From assembly GCA_002705605.1 (NCBI GenBank), contig PAJD01000006.1, positions 159,382 to 174,170 of the forward strand: DNA of 14,789 nt. Direction: 5' to 3'. Shown one piece after another: positions 14,205-14,789 of the stretch (positions are counted from its first letter, which is position 1; each line of letters opens with the position of its first letter). Both the position numbers and the translations under genes were made by a program. A model generated the notes under the pieces. That model saw nothing but the letters and a program-made list of their open reading frames with translations. It was not told where the DNA came from and ran no database searches. This DNA comes from Fidelibacterota bacterium (GTDB lineage Bacteria; Fidelibacterota; Marinisomatia; SCGC-AAA003-L08; D37C17).

Positions 14205-14624
14205 ATGCCTTATCTAACAAAACAATTTAAATTTTGTGCTGCTCATAAGTATTGGAATAATAAGTGGGACAAAGATAAAAACTATCAAGTATTTGGAGAT
14301 GATATTAAAGTTCATGGCCATAACTATTTATTAGATGTTACTATAACAGGAGAAATTAATCCTGAATCTGGTTTTATAGTAGATATACAAGATATTAAAT
14401 CTATCGTTTTTGAAAATGTAATAAATATATTAGATCATAGTCAAATTGAAAAAGATATTGGATGGTTTGAAGGAAAACAACCATCAACAGAAAATTTAGT
14501 TTTGTTTATTTGGGAGCAAATTTCGTCAAAAATTGAAAAACCAGCTAAATTATACAAAATTAAATTAAGGGAGACTCCAACAATATTTACAGAATATTTT
14601 GGACCAGATATAAATGGAAATTAA
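14205..14624 (+). CDS. 6-pyruvoyl-tetrahydropterin synthase / QueD family protein (COG0720), lacks usual active-site Cys
   Basis: This is a 139-residue T-fold enzyme. Zinc ligands are present: His14 (CAAHKYW) and His37 and His39 (VHGHNY). The catalytic Asp77-His78 pair (LDHSQ), STENL (94-98) and Glu123 in RETP, which holds the pterin, are also present. In PTPS and QueD enzymes a Cys lies about four residues before the HGH motif; here the segment reads [10 protein letters not shown], with Asp33 at that place. The only Cys is at 11. Members of this family with acidic replacements (PTPS-III) can act in folate synthesis instead. The gene overlaps folE by 11 bases, and FolE supplies dihydroneopterin triphosphate, the family substrate. 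So the fold is certain, while the product (queuosine, biopterin-like or folate) is open. Confidence 0.85.
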   Translation: MPYLTKQFKFCAAHKYWNNKWDKDKNYQVFGDDIKVHGHNYLLDVTITGEINPESGFIVDIQDIKSIVFENVINILDHSQIEKDIGWFEGKQPSTENLVLFIWEQISSKIEKPAKLYKIKLRETPTIFTEYFGPDINGN

Positions 14625-14789
14625 TAAAAAAATTGAAAAGATAACTAGAGAGTTATTAAAAGAATTAGGCGAGGACCCTTCAAGGGAGGGGTTATTAAAA
14701 ACACCAATGAGGGTTGCAAAATCTTGGTCATTCTTAACATCAGGTTATAAAAAAGATTTAAATAAAATTGTTAATAATGCAATTTTTAC
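14614..14789 (+). CDS. folE: GTP cyclohydrolase I, N-terminal part (3' truncated by window)
   Basis: Only the first 58 codons are visible. The frame from the ATG at 14614 gives [20 protein letters not shown], then TPMRVAKSW and FLTSGY, the standard N-terminal helix of FolE type I, including the GEDPxREGLxxTPxRVAK pattern. The enzyme turns GTP into 7,8-dihydroneopterin triphosphate, the entry step to folate, queuosine and pterin cofactors. The start overlaps the end of the QueD/PTPS-family gene by 11 bases, so they are probably co-translated and consecutive in one pathway. The zinc and active-site residues lie beyond the window. Confidence 0.9.
   Translation, partial: MEINKKIEKITRELLKELGEDPSREGLLKTPMRVAKSWSFLTSGYKKDLNKIVNNAIF

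Overview
This is a very AT-rich, densely packed bacterial segment. Genes often overlap by 4 to 23 bases and Shine-Dalgarno signals are sparse. The best guess for the source is a marine member of the FCB group, most like Candidatus Marinimicrobia (SAR406). That rests on a type IX secretion C-terminal sorting domain, dockerin-like calcium-loop pairs on secreted proteins, a HmuY-family heme protein and the low GC. No mobile element, rRNA, tRNA or CRISPR array is visible.

Left part (1-4478). The window opens inside a glutaryl-CoA dehydrogenase gene, which converges with a DUF457-type membrane hydrolase. A tight + strand run follows: an unrecognised 291-residue protein, a metallo-beta-lactamase-fold hydrolase, a DUF309 protein and a receiver-like domain. 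Next come a TetR-type repressor and an ATGA-coupled 54-residue membrane protein. A palindrome (TTTTCGAC, six bases, GTC-arm) overlaps the repressor's ribosome binding site. A perfect version lies upstream of the next gene, so it is a good candidate operator.

Centre (4479-13740) is an iron and heme acquisition region. On the + strand are a secreted Cys-rich repeat protein with dockerin-like and type IX sorting modules, a HmuR-like TonB-dependent heme receptor (YRNP and NPNL boxes with a His between them), and a HmuY-family heme-binding protein carrying its own C-terminal dockerin-like pair. Facing them on the - strand are an outer-membrane porin, an FMN-binding-domain protein with an SGAT flavinylation motif and a four-helix membrane protein with a membrane-edge His-Ala-His. 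Diverging from the porin are feoA and feoB. The porin/feoA intergenic region holds two Fur-box-like palindromes, one per side; the feoA one is a perfect 19-mer ending two bases before the start codon. The simplest reading is coordinated uptake: surface heme capture and TonB-dependent import on one arm, possible flavin-based ferric reduction in the envelope plus Feo ferrous import on the other.

Right part (13741-14789). A small membrane-anchored hypothetical protein is followed by a pterin module. It consists of a COG0720 (QueD/PTPS) protein lacking the usual active-site cysteine, overlapped by folE, which runs off the end.

The most interesting points are the HmuY-dockerin fusion, the Cys-rich dockerin/T9SS protein next to a heme receptor, the possible flavinylated reductase linked to Feo, and the TetR palindrome pair with its microprotein.
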